Part shown: positions 17,543-25,901 of the stretch, piece by piece
How positions within the stretch are numbered: the stretch's first letter is position 1
How the letters are laid out: each line of letters begins with the position of its first letter
Source: an uncultured bacterium
GTDB taxonomy: Bacteria > Patescibacteriota > Gracilibacteria > Absconditabacterales > Absconditicoccaceae
NCBI GenBank assembly: GCA_937906635.1
Contig: CALCYP010000076.1
Location: 1 to 32,774 of the forward strand
Length of the DNA stretch: 32,774 nucleotides
Direction of reading: 5' to 3'
Program-made: the position numbers and the translations under genes
The notes under the pieces: model-generated
The model's input: only the letters and a program-made list of their open reading frames with translations
Databases searched by the model: none
Told to the model about the DNA's origin: nothing

Positions 17543-19252
17543 TTAAGATAAAGGAGCTAAAAATTGATAATAAAAATTATAATTTTTACATAATTCAATA
17601 AAACAATCTTTTGTTGCTACTATATCAGCCATAGCATCATGTGCTCAATCAAAATCTTTTCAAAATAAGTAATGATACAATTCTGACAACTTAGGCCATT
17701 TATAATCATCTCATCGTTTATTAAGTATCTTTACAAGACCAGTACATGGCTGCATTGTATCAATCCGTTTAACATCTTCTCATGTAAAAGGAATTCATAA
17801 ACGTTTACACTCTCATAATATCATTTTCTTATCAAATTCAACATTATGTCATACTACAAAATCAGCTTTTTTTATAGATTCTAAAAATGAATCAATATAA
17901 CTTTCAATAAAATCATATCATAACAAATCATCATTATATATTCAATGTACATCAGAAGCTCATTCAGGAATATGAATTGGAACATTAATATATTGATTTA
18001 TTCTATATGATTCAACAAAATTCCGATTAGACAAATCCAATTCTCAAAAAATTCATCAAAACTGTACAATATAGTCTGAAATAGGTGATGTTCAAGTAGT
18101 TTCAGTATCAAAGAAAAATATCTTTTTCATTTTACTACCTTGTAAAGATGTACAAGATGAACCCATATATTTCCAATTTCAATAAATATCACATCAATCT
18201 TTGTCATATCAATCACTATCATATCGATTTCATGTATACTTGTTTATTCAATATTTATTAAATCATCAACCGTCATATCAATTCTTATCATATCAATCAC
18301 TGTCATATCAATATTTATCATATCGTGTTCAAGTCTCTTTATTTCTTCAATATTTATTAAATCAATTCTTGTTATATCAATTATTATCGTATCAATCTCT
18401 ATTATATCAATCTTTGTCATATCAATCACTATCATATCAATATTTATCATATCAGAGCTTATTATATCAATCAATATTATATCAGTTTTTATCATAACCA
18501 TTTATATCAAATAATGTTCATGTTTCTTTATTTATTCATTTCTTATTCCATCAATCTTTATCATATCAATCTTTATCACGATTAGTTCATGTTTCTTTAT
18601 TTATTCACTCCTTATTCCATCATTTCTTATTCCATCAATTTTTATCATATCACTCCTTATTCCATCAATCTTTGTTGTATCAGTTTTTATCGTATCAATA
18701 TTCATTGTATCAATATACATCGTATCAATCTTTATTATATATAGTACCAGTTTCTTTATTTATACAATATTTATTAAATCAATTTTTATCATATCAATAT
18801 CCGTCATATCAATATTCATCATATCAATTATTATCCTGCATATGTCAATTATTATATCGCAAATTATAAGTATTATAATTTCTATTTCTACGATAATATC
18901 GATTTCTATCATGTCAATTTTTATCAATTTTTGTTCAAGTTAATTTAAATATTCAATTTTTATCAAATCAAAATTCATCATATCAATCTCTATCATACCA
19001 ATCTAATGTTTCAATATTAATTCAGTTTTTATCAAATCATTTTTCATTATATCATTTTTTAGTATATCATCACTTATCATATCACTTTCTATTGTATCAC
19101 TCTCTATTATATCATTCCTTGTTGTATCATTCTTTATTATATCATAATCTATTATACCCCTCCCTATTATATCACTCTTTATTATATCATTGTTTATTAT
19201 ATCACTCTCTATCGTATCAGCAAAGCCAATTATAAAGCCAAGTAAGCATCAT
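17543..19252 (-). CDS. Pentapeptide-repeat (G-Y-D-x-x) / DEDDh exonuclease fusion
   Basis: 569 aa from the ATG at 19252; an in-frame ATG at 19276 is possible but lies at the predicted transcription start. A short hydrophobic start (MMLTWLYNWLC) leads into residues 12-370, an array of about fifty G-[YFW]-[DN]-x-x units, such as GYDKD, GYNKE and GWNKK, interrupted at intervals by INKETGT-type spacers. Residues 375-569 are a DnaQ-like 3'-5' exonuclease: D382-x-E384 in FFFDTETTG, D474 in GHNVEFDKK, H538 and D543 in GAHDAMADI, a full DEDDh set. No TAA or TAG interrupts the frame, while other frames are full of them. Where the unit starts with GGG or GGT instead of TGA, glycine is confirmed at the same place. 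The repeat is hydrophilic, tyrosine- and asparagine-rich. The gene opposes its neighbours and has its own promoter, like a moron. Role unknown; internal start at M375 could give exonuclease alone. Confidence 0.85.
18131..19240. repeat. Degenerate 15-bp tandem repeat (coding)
   Basis: On the plus strand the unit looks like TTTATCATATCAATC, repeated with much variation over about 1.1 kb. Read on the minus strand it encodes the five-residue units of the fusion protein. Third-codon-position and Asp/Asn, Lys/Arg variation is high while Gly and the aromatic residue persist, so the array is kept as protein sequence rather than as DNA sequence. There are no fixed spacers of the kind seen in CRISPR arrays. 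Confidence 0.85.
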
Positions 19253-19280
19253 AAAATTTAAAAAATAAAAAGCCATAAAT

Positions 19281-19308
19281 ATTGTATATATTTTTTTTAA
19301 TTTGTCAA
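19281..19308 (-). promoter_or_regulatory. Promoter of the repeat-exonuclease gene
   Basis: On the minus strand TTGACA is followed after 16 nt by TACAAT (five of six matches), at 19286-19281. Transcription would start near 19274, about 22 nt before the ATG at 19252. An own promoter inside a block of late genes supports independent expression. Confidence 0.65.
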
Positions 19309-19337
19309 AAAATCAAATATTTTTTTTAATTTATATT

Positions 19338-19364
19338 TTGAAATTTCTATTTCGGGATTATAAT
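19338..19364 (+). promoter_or_regulatory. Possible promoter of the protease-capsid genes
   Basis: A perfect TATAAT (19359-19364) lies 15 nt after TTGAAA. It is followed by a 7-bp hairpin (19372-19378 with 19384-19390) in the leader of the prohead protease gene. The interruption by the minus-strand gene makes a new promoter necessary here. Confidence 0.5.
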
Positions 19365-19401
19365 GCAAGTAATAATATGTTTTATATTATCAAAATTAAA
19401 C

Positions 19402-20340
19402 ATGAAAAAGCTAATTAAAGACAAGAATTTCTTCCAAATTACTTGCGAAAAAAAATCTATAATAGAAATCAAATCAGATGATGATGAAACTATTTGACTT
19501 CAAATTGAATGATATGCCTCAACTAAAGATAAAGATAGATGAAGAGATATAGTCGAGCCTAATGCATTTAAATCTGCTTTAGATCTTTATATGACAAACC
19601 CAATAGTTCTTCTACAACATAATGCAGATAAACCAATAGGAACTGTTACTGAAGCTAAAATAGATGATAAATGATTGTATATCAAAGCCAATATTACAGA
19701 AAATGAAGATTGAATATTCTCTAAATTAAAAAATTGAGTAATTAGAGCTTTCTCTATTTGATACAGAGTAAAAGACTTTGAAGACGAAGAAATAAAAGAC
19801 AAAGAATGAATAATAGTTTCATATGAAACAGTAATTAAAGATCTAGAACTATTCGAAATATCTTTAGTTTCAATTCCAATGAATCCATATGCATTAACTA
19901 AGAGCATGGAATCTTGTTTTGAGGAAGAAACTAACGAAGAAAAACCAGATGAAAATTCTGAAATAGATAATACTGAAGAAACAGAAAATTCTGAAAATTC
20001 TACTGAAAATGTAGAACTTGATGATGAAAAAGACATCGAGGAAAAAACTGTTAATCTAAAAGAATTATCATTTAAATCTATGGAAGCTTTTTTTGATACA
20101 AAAGTTGATTTGCTGAAAAAATCATTCAACGATGAATTATCAAAAAAAGATACAGAGATTAAAAGCTTAAAAGAAAGTCTAAGTAAAACAACAGAAATTC
20201 TAAAGCATTTTGCTGAATGCTTAGACGAAATTGATAGCAAAATGAGTAACACAATTATTCAAAGTGGATTTGCTTATCAAACTCCAACAAAGAAAAAAAG
20301 TGGATACTCAAACTTAATCAATCAGATTAAGAACTTTTAG
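19402..20340 (+). CDS. Prohead protease with C-terminal scaffold-like region
   Basis: 312 aa. Residues about 1-170 are an HK97-type (U35) prohead protease: IEGYASTKDKDRGRDIVEP, the catalytic His73 in VLLQHNADKPIGT, Ser118 in IRAFSIGYRV, and the closing ELFEISLVSIPMNPYAL. Residues about 178-225 are a very acidic linker rich in Glu, Asn and Ser. Residues about 226-290 are a coiled coil (FDTKVDLLKKSFNDELSKKD, TEIKSLKESLSKTTEILK) of the delta-domain or scaffold type. Protease and scaffold in one chain is known in several phages; the protein would be cut out after capsid assembly. The major capsid gene follows after 18 nt. Confidence 0.85.
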
Positions 20341-20358
20341 ATTATTGAATTTACTAAC

Positions 20359-21477
20359 ATGCTTATAAAAGATTTAATTAAAGAGATAAAAGATCTCCAA
20401 TGAGAAGAAATGGAATTAAAAGAAGTAGTTGATGAGGAATGAAAATCAAAAGTAGTAATGGAAACTAAAGCAAATGAAGTTATGCATACAACTAATACAA
20501 ACTTTTGAAAAGAAGTAATTCCAACAAATGTTTTACTAGATCCTATGCTTGATTTAGTTCCAACTTACTCAAGATTATTGCCACTTTTACCATGAAATCA
20601 TGGTAATTGAATGCCTATAAGTGCTAAAGTTCCAATTATTTGAGAAGCTGACCTTTTCCAGTGAAATAGTGAATGGACAACAGGTGCTGGAACATATATT
20701 ACTCCTGCTAATCATTGACCACACACATGAGAAGTGACTATTGTTCAATGACAATTCATTACAACAGTTTCTATCTCAAAAAGAGAATTAAATTATGGAC
20801 CTGATCAGCTAGAAGCAATTGTAAGAGAAAGAATTAATAGAGCTGCTGCTAGAACAATTGATGCAGTTTTAATTAATTGAGATGCTGAAACTTGAGCAAC
20901 AGGAAATGTAAATAGTGATGACTGAGCTCCAACAGCATGACTTTATTACTTACAAAACGATCATGGTATCAGAGAAACCGCCATTAATAATTCTCAAACG
21001 GTTAATTGTGGTACTCTTGATTCTGCTGATTTCCTTAGTGTAAAGAATGTACTAGATCCTTGATATCAAGCAGAATCTAATAATTTATTAATAATTATGC
21101 CTTCTCAAGTTTATAATAAATCATTAACTTTGAATGAAGTTATAACTGTTGATAAATTTGGACCTCAAGCGACTATCCATTCCGGAGTTTTAGCTAAAAT
21201 ATTTGATATAGATATTTTGGTTGCTAGAGATTGGCCATTGGCTGAAGCAGATTGAAAATGTTCTAAAACAGCAACAAATAATACATTATGATCATTTGCT
21301 GTACTTTATAAACCAGCAATTCAATATGGATTTGGACAGCCATTGGAAATAGAGGCTTATAGAGTTCCAGGAAAATGAGTAGATTTAATAGCTACATTTG
21401 AATTCTGATTCGCTATAGCTAATTCCGTAGCTAGTCTATGAAAGACTGTAGCATGTGGAATTAATGTAACTGTCTAG
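20359..21477 (+). CDS. Major capsid protein (HK97 fold)
   Basis: 372 aa. The N-terminal 40 residues are charged and helical (IKDLIKEIKDLQGEEMELKE), a likely short delta region. The mature part shows HK97-fold features: NFGKEVIPTNVLLDPMLDLV, VSISKRELNYGPDQLEAIVR, ERINRAAARTIDAVLINGDA, DFLSVKNVLDPGYQAESNNL, LLIIMPSQVYNKSLTLN, ILVARDWPLAEADGKCSKTA, YKPAIQYGFGQPLEIEAYRV. The final VDLIATFEFGFAIANSVASLG resembles the usual C-terminus. Position between protease and connector genes and the size agree. A strong terminator directly follows, suggesting that the capsid protein is produced in excess over downstream genes. Confidence 0.85.
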
Positions 21478-21484
21478 ATATTTT

Positions 21485-21510
21485 AGGGGAGGAAACTCCC
21501 CTTTCTTTTA
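21485..21510 (+). terminator. Terminator after the major capsid gene
   Basis: AGGGGAG pairs with CTCCCCT (7 bp) around a GAAA tetraloop (21485-21502), followed by TTCTTTT. Unusually GC-rich for this DNA. It probably stops part of the transcripts, lowering expression of the connector and tail genes. Confidence 0.75.
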
Positions 21511-21526
21511 GTTTATATACAATGAA

Positions 21527-21712
21527 ATGATATTAAAAAACATATCACCATTACCACAATTAGTAAATACTATTAATTGAAAAGAAGTAATAGAATCAGG
21601 AAAAGAATTCAAAACAGATAAATGAGAACAACTATTAAGAATGTATCCTGAATTATTTGAAGAAGTAGTTCAAGAAGTAAAAAAAGATGAGAACAAAGAA
21701 AAGAAAAAATAG
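21527..21712 (+). CDS. Small phage protein after the capsid gene (61 aa)
   Basis: Not assigned to a family. ILKNISPLPQLVNTINGKEV is followed by FKTDKGEQLLRMYPELFEEV and a Lys/Glu-rich tail. The pattern of a short beta segment followed by LL-x-x-YP-x-x-F-E-x-V is common in small proteins encoded next to phage capsid genes. Function unknown. Confidence 0.65.
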
Positions 21713-21732
21713 TTTATTTAGTAAATTTAATC

Positions 21733-22302
21733 ATGTACTCTACTCTAGCTGAGTTTAAAGAATATCTTTGAATAGCAGATTCTAGCCAAGATTCTGAATT
21801 AACAATGTATTTAAATTCAGCATATGAATTACTGAATAAGCTTTTGGAAGTAGATACTTTTAATGAATGAGTAAAAACAGAAAATGTTAAGCTTATTACA
21901 GAATCAAACTTTTGAGAAGTTTACAATATCTACTTAAAAAATAAACCAGTTCAAGAAATTCAAGAGATTAATTGAGTAAATTATACATGAGATTATTTAA
22001 TTACTAATTGAAGAAAAGTTAGTTTTGCAGATAGAACATTTTTATACAAGCTAAATAATTACTGAATGATATCAGTAAAATATAAATATTGATACTCCTC
22101 TATTCCATCAGATTTAAAATTAATGGAAATGATGTTAGCCAGTGGAATGTATCAAAATAAATGATACGAATGAATTAGTAGTTATAAACTATGAGATGAA
22201 CAAATAACTTTTGGATGAAAAGATAAAGAATCTGCTGATAACCTTTATTTCTCATTTAAATATTTGTACGATAAATGGAAAAACTTTAATTTGCCAAATT
22301 AG
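21733..22302 (+). CDS. Head-tail connector protein (gp6-like), probable
   Basis: 189 aa. The beginning, YSTLAEFKEYLGIADSSQDS, then ELTMYLNSAYELLNKLLEVD, resembles the helical start of gp6-like connectors that form a ring under the portal. The middle is beta-rich (VYNIYLKNKPVQEIQEINGV), the typical insertion of such proteins, and SSIPSDLKLMEMMLASGMYQ is the usual P-x-D-L-K-x-A-x-x-x-x-A helix near the end. Position directly after the capsid genes agrees. Assigned from pattern and gene order. Confidence 0.7.
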
Positions 22303-22304
22303 AA

Positions 22305-22613
22305 ATGGGAATATTATTTAATAAAAAGTGAACACTTTACAAATATACAAGAGATGCAATAACAAACATATCAACATATAATGAAAATTGAATTACTTTT
22401 GCATGTAATATTCAACCACTATCTGAAAAAGATTGAATAGAATGATGAATAATGTTTAAGCAAAAGAAAATGTATTGTAGATATGATAATATTACTGTCT
22501 GAGATAAAGTAGTTATAGATTGAATTACATACATCATAGACAGTTTTCAGAAATGGGATTGATTAAAAAGCAAATTCAATAAAGCATTTATTTCAATGAG
22601 TGAATGAGACTAA
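22305..22613 (+). CDS. Head closure / head-tail adaptor protein, probable
   Basis: 102 aa. A small beta-rich protein: KGTLYKYTRDAITNISTYNE, FACNIQPLSEKDGIEGG, YCRYDNITVGDKVVIDGITY. The phrase G-D-x-V-x-x-x-G-x-x-Y-x-I near the C-terminus is typical of phage head closure (SPP1 gp16-like) proteins, which seal the connector after packaging. It begins 3 nt after the preceding stop codon, and its own stop overlaps the next start (TAATG). Confidence 0.65.
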
Positions 22614-22954
22614 TGCCTATTACTTGAGATGTAGAGAAAGTGATAAATTTAAACTCAAATATTAATAGATGAATTGAATTAGCATTAACAAAAATAGGAT
22701 TAATAATTCAAAATAGAGCCAAAGAAAATGCACCATTTCTAACCTGAACTTTAAGAAAAAGTATTATAACAGATTTCAATAAAATAAAATCATGAACTGT
22801 AATAGTTTGATCTCCTGTATCATATGCAACAAAAAGAGAATATGAAAACAGAATACATCCAGATAGAAAATTCTATTTAAAAAGATGATATACAGAAAAT
22901 GCTGATAGAATTATGGATATAGTAACAAGATATTTATCTGAAAAATTAAAATAA
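22613..22954 (+). CDS. HK97 gp10-like tail component
   Basis: 113 aa. The motif IIQNRAKENAPFLTGTLRKS is diagnostic of the HK97 gp10-like family: A-x-x-x-A-P-x-x-T-G-x-L-R-x-S-I. It is followed by a beta region (VIVGSPVSYATKREYENRI) with the usual Y-A-x-x-x-E-x-G-like segment, and a C-terminal helix. These proteins sit at the head-tail joining region. The stop is directly followed by the next start. Confidence 0.85.
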
Positions 22955-23389
22955 ATGACTACTTATTCATTCAAAGCAATATGAGATGCTATATATAATA
23001 AAATGCTAGAAATAAAAAATGTAAGAATTTGAGAAGTATATAATCATGATATAAAAATAGAAAACGGAACAAAATTACCAGCAATCATTATTACTCCAAC
23101 TAGTTGAGAATTATGATATTTAGATTCATGTTCTTATGTAGATTCATTGGAATATACAGTAAGAGTAATTGATAGAATTCAAAAAGATTACTCAAATGTA
23201 GAAAACAACATAAGAGAAATCGCAGATATCGTATTATCAAAATTAAGAGAAATAGGAACGATTAATTGGACTAATAATGATTGATATACAGTTAGTTGTG
23301 AATTCAATTATACTCGATGATTCTTGGATACTCAAGAACCAATAAGGGTATTTGAAATAGAATGTAAATTTAAAGCTGTAGAAATTTAA
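22955..23389 (+). CDS. Tail terminator / tail completion protein, probable
   Basis: 144 aa. The order (after gp10-like, before tail tube) and the content fit tail terminators of the gpU type: an N-terminal helix (FKAIGDAIYNKMLEIKNVR), a central beta-sheet (LEYTVRVIDRIQKD), a helix (VENNIREIADIVLSKLREIG) and a last pair of strands (YTVSCEFNYTRGFLDTQEPI, RVFEIECKFKAVE). These proteins stop polymerisation of the tail tube. Sequence conservation in the family is weak, so the call relies on context. Confidence 0.65.
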
Positions 23390-23406
23390 TTCTTAATTAA
23401 ATAGCC

Positions 23407-23586
23407 ATGTCTAAATGCAAAGCCTGACAATGTGAAACTGAAGATAAATCAATAATAGAAGAATTAAAAGATTGAGAAAAGAGATTTAGTTTTCCAAAAC
23501 TATGAATATCTGTAATAGCTAAATCTTTAAAAGAAGCTGAAAAGAAAGTAAAAAAAATAACAGAATATCAAAATAAATCCATTTAA
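23407..23586 (+). CDS. Small phage protein (59 aa)
   Basis: Not recognised. A C-x4-C pair at residues 4 and 9 (MSKCKAGQCETEDK), a beta-like FSFPKLGISVIAKSLKEAEK and a lysine-rich helix. The segment resembles single-unit host-nuclease inhibitor or tail accessory folds only superficially. It lies between tail terminator and tail tube genes. Confidence 0.55.
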
Positions 23587-23602
23587 ATTCTAATAAAACA
23601 AA

Positions 23603-24745
23603 ATGGCATATATCTGAAGATTAAGTGCAATATGACTTTGAAAAGAAACTAATTCTTGAACTGCAGTTCCTGCTCAAGTATGGATTCCAAAAGAAAGTGG
23701 AACTTTAAATCCTAGTTTTGAAGAAGCTAGAGATAGTTCATGATATTGAGTAATTGATGAAATATATGAAAGCTATACGACTAAAAATTTCTCTAACATA
23801 ACTCTATGAGGAATAGCTAGAGATGATTTCATTGGTTATTTATTACTTTGAGCTTTATGAAAATATAGTAAAGTAAAATGTTTTAAAGCTAATAATATTT
23901 CATGATGAACTCCAGCTAGATGAGATATGGTTTCTGGTTGAGCTTTAAAAAAAATAATCAAAATATGAAATACTAATTACTATTTTTTTGATTGAAATGT
24001 ATCATCATGAAGTGTAAGCAATTGAACCTGGACAATGACACTTACTGAAGTTTCATGAGTAAAAGGACATTTCTTTGAAAGGCTAAATTCAAATCAACAT
24101 CCAAGTTTTACAATTTATGATGATGATCCTATAGCATGAAGTTATGCCCCATATTGCATGATTAATACTTTTGAATTAAGCTGTGAAGTAGCAGATTATG
24201 TAAAGTTTAATGTAGAATTTCAATGAAAACAAATGCAATCAGCAACAGCACAAAATCCAGTTTATGTAGATGAAGCTCCGTTTTTAGCAAGTATGGCAGG
24301 AGTAAGATTTGCTAATAACGAAAGCTGATTGAATGATGCTAGTGAACAATGCATGCAGAATTTTAGAGTTGCAATAAATAAAAATCTTACAGATATCCAA
24401 TGTTTTTGAAGTACAGATATAGACAGTATCTATAATCAACAATTTTGAGTTGAATGAGATTTTGAAGCATTATATGAAAGTACTACATTAAGAGATTATG
24501 TAGTAAATAGCCAAAAAAAAGCTCTAAGATTTTATGCAGAAAATAAAAACGCAACGCCTTTAGCAACATGAATTTATCCATCTATTTATGTAGATTTAAT
24601 GAAAGTTTGATTAAATGAATGGACAAAAACAGATACCACTAATGAAATAATAAAACAAACTATGTGATTTACAGGACAATACAGCAACAATGATTCAGCT
24701 AGTATTGAAGTGTTATTATTAAATTCTAATTGAGAAGGATATTAG
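23603..24745 (+). CDS. Major tail (tube) protein
   Basis: 380 aa. The start, AYIGRLSAIGLGKETNSGTA, continuing VPAQVWIPKESGTLNP, is the typical opening of phage tail tube proteins (G-x-G-x-E-x-x-x-G-T-x-x-x-x-x-x-x-P). Other features are an Asp/Ser-rich strand pair, NITLGGIARDDFIGYLLLGA, a TMTLTEVSGVKGHFFERLNS segment with YAPYCMINTFELSCEVAD, and a C-terminal YPSIYVDLMKVGLNEWTKTD strand region. Siphovirus tail tubes are built of hexameric rings of such proteins. Its last codons overlap the stop of the minus-strand gene at 24742. Confidence 0.8.
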
Positions 24746-25164
24746 GAGTTTTCGTTAATATATATATCCTCTAGTTTAGCTTTTAACGGTCCTTTAGAAA
24801 TTTTCTTAACCGTATTAATTGTTTTTTTATATCAATAAATATCTTTATAATCATAATATTCAGCAACATGATATGCTCAAATAAAAGAACGACAAGCCAA
24901 TTCAAAAAAATCAAATATTTGATCCTCAACAAATTTTAAAAATTCATCGTATATAGATTTAAATAACGATTCAAAATCTTTTGATGTATCTATTGTACAA
25001 AATCAATTATAAAGAAAATTATCATAATCTATTGTTCAACCATAAATATCTCAAGAATAACACGGATTAAAATAACTATATTTTCTATCATCTATATCTA
25101 TTGAAATAGAATCATCATCATAAGAACCAACACTAATTTTTAATCAAGGATGAGAATATTTCAT
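24742..25164 (-). CDS. Unknown protein, opposite-strand moron candidate (140 aa)
   Basis: Not recognised. Acidic and aromatic: LKISVGSYDDDSISIDIDDR, FNPCYSGDIYGGTIDYDNF, then helices SKDFESLFKSIYDEFLKFVE and FDFFELACRSFIGAYHVAEY. The C-terminal 25 residues are basic. No signal peptide. It is encoded against all neighbours, ends within the last bases of the tail tube gene (tail-to-tail overlap of 4 bp), and has a candidate promoter on its own side. Such insertions in late operons often carry lysogenic conversion or superinfection-exclusion genes; no evidence here says which. Confidence 0.65.
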
Positions 25165-25291
25165 TTTATCAACAAATGATGTAAATATAATCTATATACC
25201 TAGAAACATAAAAAAATCAACCTCAATTATATTTTGAAAAATCGGCTCCGTGAATATACTACAGTTAATTTTATTATTAACTGTATTTTTC
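25165..25291. promoter_or_regulatory. Divergent spacer with minus-strand promoter and a hairpin
   Basis: On the minus strand a TTGATT box lies about 16 nt before TATATA, upstream of the 140-aa gene. On the plus strand an 8-bp hairpin (25261-25268 with 25277-25284) followed by five T residues stands directly before the tail chaperone gene. It may terminate transcripts from the tail tube gene or act on translation of the next gene. Confidence 0.45.
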
Positions 25292-25570
25292 ATGAATGTA
25301 AAAATTAACTGACAAGAGAAAACTATCTCTTTTAAATCTATTTACACTAGATGAATAGATAAAGAATTTAATTCAATCATTTTTAAATGAGTAAAAGCCA
25401 ACTCTAGTAACGCTTGAGTAGATCTTGAAGTAAATAATATTCAAGAAGCAAATGATTTCTTGGTAAAAGCAATGACAAATCTAACAGAAGAAGAAATTCA
25501 ATCTTTATCTATTTCAGATTACAATAAAATTCTAGATAAAATATGAGAAATAAAGACTCCCAGTAAATAA
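25292..25570 (+). CDS. Tail assembly chaperone, first frame (gpG-like)
   Basis: 92 aa. Small, mixed protein: NVKINGQEKTISFKSIYTRG, the segment around FNSIIFKGVKANSSNAGVDL, then VNNIQEANDFLVKAMTNLTE and a C-terminal helix. The size, its position between tail tube and tape measure, and a second overlapping ORF in another frame fit the lambda gpG/gpGT arrangement. The chaperone binds tape measure protein during tail assembly. The last codons are ATA AAG ACT CCC AGT AAA TAA. Confidence 0.7.
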
Positions 25571-25799
25571 TGATGAATTAATAAATCAATTCATCAAAAC
25601 TTTAAGATCATGAAAAAATCTAACAAAAGAGCATAGAGATTACATTTTAATCAAAGAATTATATCACTGCTCCCCTACTGAATTAGATAAACAAGATGAA
25701 AATATTTTAAATCTACATTTTCAAATGATTCAAGAAGAAAGAAAATGGGAATACATCCAACAAAAAAGAGCCGAACAAAAATCAAAAATTAAGAAATAA
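25554..25799 (+). CDS. Tail assembly chaperone, second frame (gpT-like), by frameshift
   Basis: 82 codons open in the +1 frame relative to the preceding gene, without any usable ATG near the beginning. Translation: NDELINQFIKTLRSGKNLTK, then EHRDYILIKELYHCSPTELD and ENILNLHFQMIQEERKWEYI, then a basic tail. The overlap with the first frame is only 25554-25570, so a shift must happen within ACT CCC AGT AAA. CCC followed by A is a plausible +1 slippery site, like CCC sites used by some phages; a -2 shift is the alternative. The product would be a gpGT-like fusion of about 170 aa. Confidence 0.65.
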
Positions 25800-25805
25800 A
25801 CAAAA

Positions 25806-25854
25806 AGGGAGATAGCTTTTGGCTAACCCCTTACATTCCAATATTTCTATTGGA
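25806..25854 (+). promoter_or_regulatory. Structured spacer before the tape measure gene
   Basis: Two adjacent hairpins: GGG and AGC pairing with GCT and CCC around a TTTTG loop (about 25807-25830), and TCCAATA with TATTGGA around a TTTC loop (25837-25854). No T run follows. It may stabilise the mRNA or tune translation of the tape measure gene. Confidence 0.4.
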
Positions 25855-25901
25855 CTTGATTACATACAGTATACTCAAAATTTAAAAAATTGCAAGAAAT
25901 T

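Noticed and set aside
18201..18497. Plus-strand ORF of LSYQS-like repeats
   Set aside because: It is the reverse-strand shadow of the 15-bp repeat. The frame is broken further on, while the minus-strand G-Y-D frame stays open over the complete array and joins a real domain.
18244..18501. Minus-strand ORF of I-D-M-I-x repeats
   Set aside because: Another frame of the same repeat. It is interrupted by stops elsewhere in the array and leads to no domain.
18131..19240. CRISPR array
   Set aside because: Units are 15 bp, degenerate and continuous, without unique spacers or cas genes. The array is coding.
19587..20252. Minus-strand 221-aa serine-rich ORF
   Set aside because: Antisense shadow of the prohead protease gene, whose protease motifs and acidic linker are clear on the plus strand.
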